Assembly (NCBI GenBank): GCA_964350265.1
Contig: CAYGJZ010000075.1
Span: 1 to 19,583, forward strand
DNA: 19,583 bases
From: BQJD01 sp964350265
GTDB taxonomy: Bacteria > Pseudomonadota > Gammaproteobacteria > Arenicellales > CAJQKF01
Reading direction: 5' to 3'
Shown: piece after piece, positions 15,929 to 19,583 of the stretch
Layout of the letters: every line of letters begins with the position of its first letter
Numbering within the stretch: position 1 is the first letter of the stretch
The notes under the pieces: model-generated
Databases searched by the model: none
Told to the model about the DNA's origin: nothing
Seen by the model: only the letters and a program-made list of their open reading frames with translations
Program-made: the position numbers and the translations under genes

Positions 15929-16348
15929 ATGGCCGCCGGCGCCACCATCCATCCGGGGGGCAGCGTGGCGGGTACCGTTGCGGCTCACCGCAGCGATGCG
16001 CAGGCCGCCTTCGGCCACGAGGAACTGGTGGCGTGGCGCCAGTCGGCCCGGTTGGCGGCTTCCCTTGGCAGGGCCTGCGCACGGCATCCCGATGAACGGG
16101 TCGCCGACGCGGTGCGCCGATCGGCGCTTTCGATTTCCAACCATATCGTGGCCTGCCTGGAGTCGGAGGCGACGCAGGGACGGCTCTCCTCGGTGCAGGA
16201 TGCCATCCATGCCTGCGATGCATTGCTGGCCCGGTTGGGCCGCGTCGAGGCGGAGGGAGGCATTGGCCGCGCGGCCGACGTGCGCCTGTTGCGCACCCGC
16301 CTGGTGCGGCTTCGGCGTCGCCTTGGACGCGACGTTCGCTTCGGTTGA
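15929..16348 (+). CDS. Small protein, possibly a diverged four-helix-bundle (S23-type) protein
   Basis: This 139-residue protein begins 4 nt after the moxR stop and ends 12 nt before the DUF58 gene. The first 25 or so residues look disordered. Residues 30-102 read as amphipathic helices with LVAWRQSARLAASLGRAC, then VADAVRRSALSISNHIVACL, then a helix with SVQDAIHACDALLARL. This spacing resembles the four-helix-bundle / 23S rRNA intervening-sequence protein family (pattern L..W..A..L, then RRA..SI..NI). The usual glycine-rich NIAEG turn is replaced by NHIVACLES. The C-terminus is strongly basic (RTRLVRLRRRLGRDVRFG), which could bind nucleic acid or phospholipid. It has no signal or membrane segment. 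Family assignment is tentative; it is not a standard member of MoxR/Bat operons. Confidence 0.65.
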   Translation: MAAGATIHPGGSVAGTVAAHRSDAQAAFGHEELVAWRQSARLAASLGRACARHPDERVADAVRRSALSISNHIVACLESEATQGRLSSVQDAIHACDALLARLGRVEAEGGIGRAADVRLLRTRLVRLRRRLGRDVRFG

Positions 16349-16360
16349 GCGGACGGGTCG

Positions 16361-17325
<965 letters not shown>

Positions 17326-17329
<4 letters not shown>

Positions 17330-17829
17330 GCGAGACGGACCCCTACAGCCTTTCCCGGCTGCACGACATCGTCGAGCCGGCCGCCGTTTCGTCGTGGCCG
17401 CCCGCCGTCGGTGCCTGGCTGCTGGCGGGCATCGTCCTCGCCTGGGCACTGGCGGTCGCCTGGATCGCCTGGCGTCGCCACCGCGCCCACGCCTATCGGC
17501 GCGAAGCGCTGCACCGGCTGCAGGCGCTGCCAACCACCACCGATGCGGCAACCTTGCTGGCCGAGGTGGACAGCCTGCTCAAGCGCGTGGCCATGGCCAG
17601 TTTCGGCCGGCGCCACGTGGCGCCGATGAGCGGCCGGGCCTGGCTGGACTTTCTTGATCGTACCGGGGGGGATGGCGCGTTCCGCCATGCACCCGCCGCG
17701 CACCTGGCCAATGCGAGCTTCCAGCCCGGCCTGGTGGCGGGGATGGCGGAGAACGAACGGGCCGAGGTGATCGCCGCGGCCTGTCGCTGGGTACGTGGGC
17801 ACCGTGCCGAGCGGACAGCGACATGTTGA
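17326..17829 (+). CDS. DUF4381-like membrane protein
   Basis: This 167-residue protein has one strong transmembrane segment at about 28-49 (AWLLAGIVLAWALAVAWIAW), preceded by LSRLHDIVEPAAVSSWPPA and followed by a basic stretch and a helical cytoplasmic domain containing LLKRVAMASFGRRHVAPMSG and WLDFLDRTGG. This matches DUF4381 proteins, which sit between DUF58 and VWA genes in MoxR operons. The GTG start overlaps the DUF58 stop by 4 nt, and the next gene begins 7 nt before its own stop, so all are translationally coupled. It probably anchors or links the soluble and membrane parts of the complex. Confidence 0.85.
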
Positions 17830-18872
17830 CCCTCGCCGGGGCCTGGGCGCTGTGGCTGTTGCCGCTGCCGCTGCTGGTGCACTTCGTCTTGCCCGCCTTC
17901 GTCGCCCCGCGGCCATCGGTGCGCCTGCCGTTCCTCGCAGGCATTGCCGGACATCTCGGCCTGGCGGCACAGGCAAGTCGAACGGTTCGCCGACCCGGGT
18001 TGCAGGTGCTGCTGTACGTGCTGGTGTGGGCGTTGCTGGTGGCGGCATTGGCCCGTCCCCAGTGGTTGCAGCCACCGCTGGTCAAGAGCCTGCCCACCCG
18101 CGACCTGCTGCTGGCAGTGGACCTGTCGGCGTCCATGGAGGAGAAGGACTTCCAGGACGCCGACGGCGCCCGCATCGAACGCCTGGCCGCGGTCAAGCAG
18201 GTGCTCGACGACTTCCTCGCGCGACGCGAGGGTGATCGTGTCGCCCTGGTGGTGTTCGGCAACGCCGCCTTCGTGCAGTGCCCGTTCACCACCGATCTCG
18301 ACGTGGTCCAGCAACTGCTCGACGAAACCGCGGTACGCATGGCCGGGCCGAAGACCGCCTTCGGCGACGCCATCGGTCTCGGCGTGACCCTGTTCGAACG
18401 CAGTGCCCTCGAGCAGCGGGTGATGATCGTGCTCACCGATGGCAACGATACCGGCAGCCTGGTGCCGCCGGCGGAGGCGGCACGCATCGCCCGGGACAAG
18501 GGCATCGTCATCCACACGGTGGCCATTGGCGATGCGCGCAGCGTGGGCGAGGAGGCCATCGACGAAGCCGCGCTGCGGGCGGTGGCGGATACCACGGGGG
18601 GCGCCTACTACTTCGCCGCCGACACGGCCTCGCTGGAGCAGATCTACCGGGACCTGGATGCACTGGAAACCCGCCAGGTCGATACCGTGAGTCACCGGCC
18701 ACGGGTGGAGCTGTTTCACTGGCCGCTGGGTCTTGCCATCGTGCTGGTGCTGCTCTACCACGCGGCCGGGGCACTGGCCGCGGCCAGAGTGGCGGCAAGG
18801 GTGGCCGCAAGGGCGGCGGGGAGCGCTACGCGGCGACAGCCACGGCCGCAGGGGGAGGGCGGTCGTGGCTGA
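17823..18872 (+). CDS. Membrane-anchored VWA protein, BatA-like
   Basis: This 349-residue protein has two N-terminal transmembrane segments (about 5-27 and 61-77), a VWA domain (about 93-290) and a C-terminal segment (HWPLGLAIVLVLLYHAAGAL). The MIDAS metal site is complete: DLSAS (D100, S102, S104), T178 in GPKTAFGDAIG, and D206 in LTDGNDTG. The VWA domain should face the periplasm, between membrane segments 2 and 3. The C-terminal tail is basic and alanine-rich, encoded by short tandem repeats near 18785-18820. The start overlaps the preceding gene by 7 nt and the next VWA gene begins 8 nt before its stop. It is the probable metal-dependent binding partner of the MoxR complex. Confidence 0.92.
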   Translation: MLTLAGAWALWLLPLPLLVHFVLPAFVAPRPSVRLPFLAGIAGHLGLAAQASRTVRRPGLQVLLYVLVWALLVAALARPQWLQPPLVKSLPTRDLLLAVDLSASMEEKDFQDADGARIERLAAVKQVLDDFLARREGDRVALVVFGNAAFVQCPFTTDLDVVQQLLDETAVRMAGPKTAFGDAIGLGVTLFERSALEQRVMIVLTDGNDTGSLVPPAEAARIARDKGIVIHTVAIGDARSVGEEAIDEAALRAVADTTGGAYYFAADTASLEQIYRDLDALETRQVDTVSHRPRVELFHWPLGLAIVLVLLYHAAGALAAARVAARVAARAAGSATRRQPRPQGEGGRG

Positions 18873-19583
18873 ATTCCTGGCCAACGTTCACTTCCTGCGA
18901 CCGGCCTGGTTGCTGCTGCTGTTGCCCATTGCGCTGCTGGCCTGGCAGTACCGACGCGTGCGCGACCCGATGCGCAGCCTGTCGGGCATCGTCGCACCGC
19001 ACCTGCTGGCCCACCTGGTGGTGGCGCCGCGGAAACATCGCCGGTTGTCTCCGGGCACGGTGCTGGTGGCGACGCTGGTGACGGCCACCTTCGCCGTCGC
19101 CGGACCGAGCTGGGAACGTGAGCCGTCGCCGTTTGCCGCCGACGCGGCGGCACTGATGATCGTGCTCAGCGTCACCCCCTCGATGGAAAAGGAAGACCTC
19201 GTGCCGTCACGCCTGGAACGCGCCCGCCACAAGATCCACGATCTGCTGGCGCTGCGCAGCGGTGCGCGGTCCGGGCTGGTGGCCTATTCGGGCACCGCCC
19301 ACCTGGTGGTGCCACCCACCGAGGATGGCCGGGTGGTGGAGCAGCTTGCCGCCGCGCTGAGCCCGGAGGTGTTGCCGGTGGAGGGAGACGCGCTGGCGGA
19401 CGCACTGCGCATCGCCGCCATGCAGTTGACCCGGGACGGCGGCACGGGTTCCATCGTGGTGATGACCGACGCGGTGGCGCAGTCGCAGTTGTCCGCCCTG
19501 GTCGCCTCCACCGCCGGTGTCCCGGTGCAGTTCCTTGCCACCGTGGCCAGCGCCACGGCACAGGCCCAGGCCGGGATCGATGC
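18865..19583 (+). CDS. Second VWA protein, BatB-like, N-terminal part (cut by window end)
   Basis: The GTG at 18865 begins a frame (MAEFLANVHFLRPAWLLLLL...) that stays open to the last base, giving 239 codons. GGGGGAGGG shortly upstream is a possible ribosome site. Residues 14-26 and 71-86 are hydrophobic segments in the same layout as the BatA-like neighbour. The VWA domain begins near residue 96. Where the MIDAS motif D-x-S-x-S belongs, the sequence reads SVTPS (102-106), followed by MEKEDLVPSRLERARHKI, which is BatB-like. The second aspartate is kept (MTDAVA, D202). Loss of the first aspartate suggests weakened or absent metal binding. TPR repeats, common in BatB relatives, would lie beyond the window if present. 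Confidence 0.88.
   Translation, partial: MAEFLANVHFLRPAWLLLLLPIALLAWQYRRVRDPMRSLSGIVAPHLLAHLVVAPRKHRRLSPGTVLVATLVTATFAVAGPSWEREPSPFAADAAALMIVLSVTPSMEKEDLVPSRLERARHKIHDLLALRSGARSGLVAYSGTAHLVVPPTEDGRVVEQLAAALSPEVLPVEGDALADALRIAAMQLTRDGGTGSIVVMTDAVAQSQLSALVASTAGVPVQFLATVASATAQAQAGID

Overview
The window looks like a chromosomal segment of a GC-rich Gram-negative bacterium, most likely a gammaproteobacterium. This is inferred from an OmpA-type outer membrane protein, periplasmic signal peptides, a GlpR/Ugp-style transport locus and a MoxR/DUF58/Bat operon. I cannot name the species. I saw no tRNA, rRNA, insertion sequence or CRISPR array. Genes are densely packed and many overlap by 1-8 nt.

Left region (1-5809): the 3' end of an unidentified gene is followed by a strong hairpin, then a small secreted protein (225-800) with a textbook intrinsic terminator. 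Next come an alkaline-phosphatase-superfamily protein (974-2326) and, convergent with it, a translationally coupled pair on the minus strand: a methyltransferase / GT34-like glycosyltransferase fusion (3194-4591) and a sulfotransferase (2352-3194). Together these suggest modification of a surface or secreted glycan or small molecule. Divergent from the pair is an OmpA-family protein (4838-5809).

Central region (5888-11679, minus strand): an apparent single operon encodes a GlpR-like DeoR repressor, a UgpC-like ATPase, a UgpB-like binding protein, two UgpA/UgpE-like permeases and a cytoplasmic endonuclease/exonuclease/phosphatase-family hydrolase. It resembles an sn-glycerol-3-phosphate or glycerophosphodiester import locus in which the last gene takes the place usually held by ugpQ. 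The regulator promoter (TTGAAA, 17 bp, TATACT) is flanked by two related 12-bp inverted repeats, a layout that suggests autorepression. Hairpins lie on both sides of the binding-protein gene.

Right region (12240-19583, plus strand): a periplasmic type I sulfatase and a periplasmic HAD-family phosphatase are followed by a MoxR AAA+ ATPase, a small four-helix-bundle-like protein, a DUF58 protein, a DUF4381-like membrane protein and two membrane-anchored von Willebrand A (Bat) proteins, the last cut by the window edge. The second VWA protein has lost the lead aspartate of its metal site.

Working picture, partly inference: extracytoplasmic sulfatase and phosphatase release a substrate, the Ugp-like transporter imports a phosphorylated product, the cytoplasmic hydrolase processes it, and a GlpR-like sensor controls expression. 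The adjacent MoxR/VWA machinery may help assemble or mature envelope proteins such as the sulfatase.
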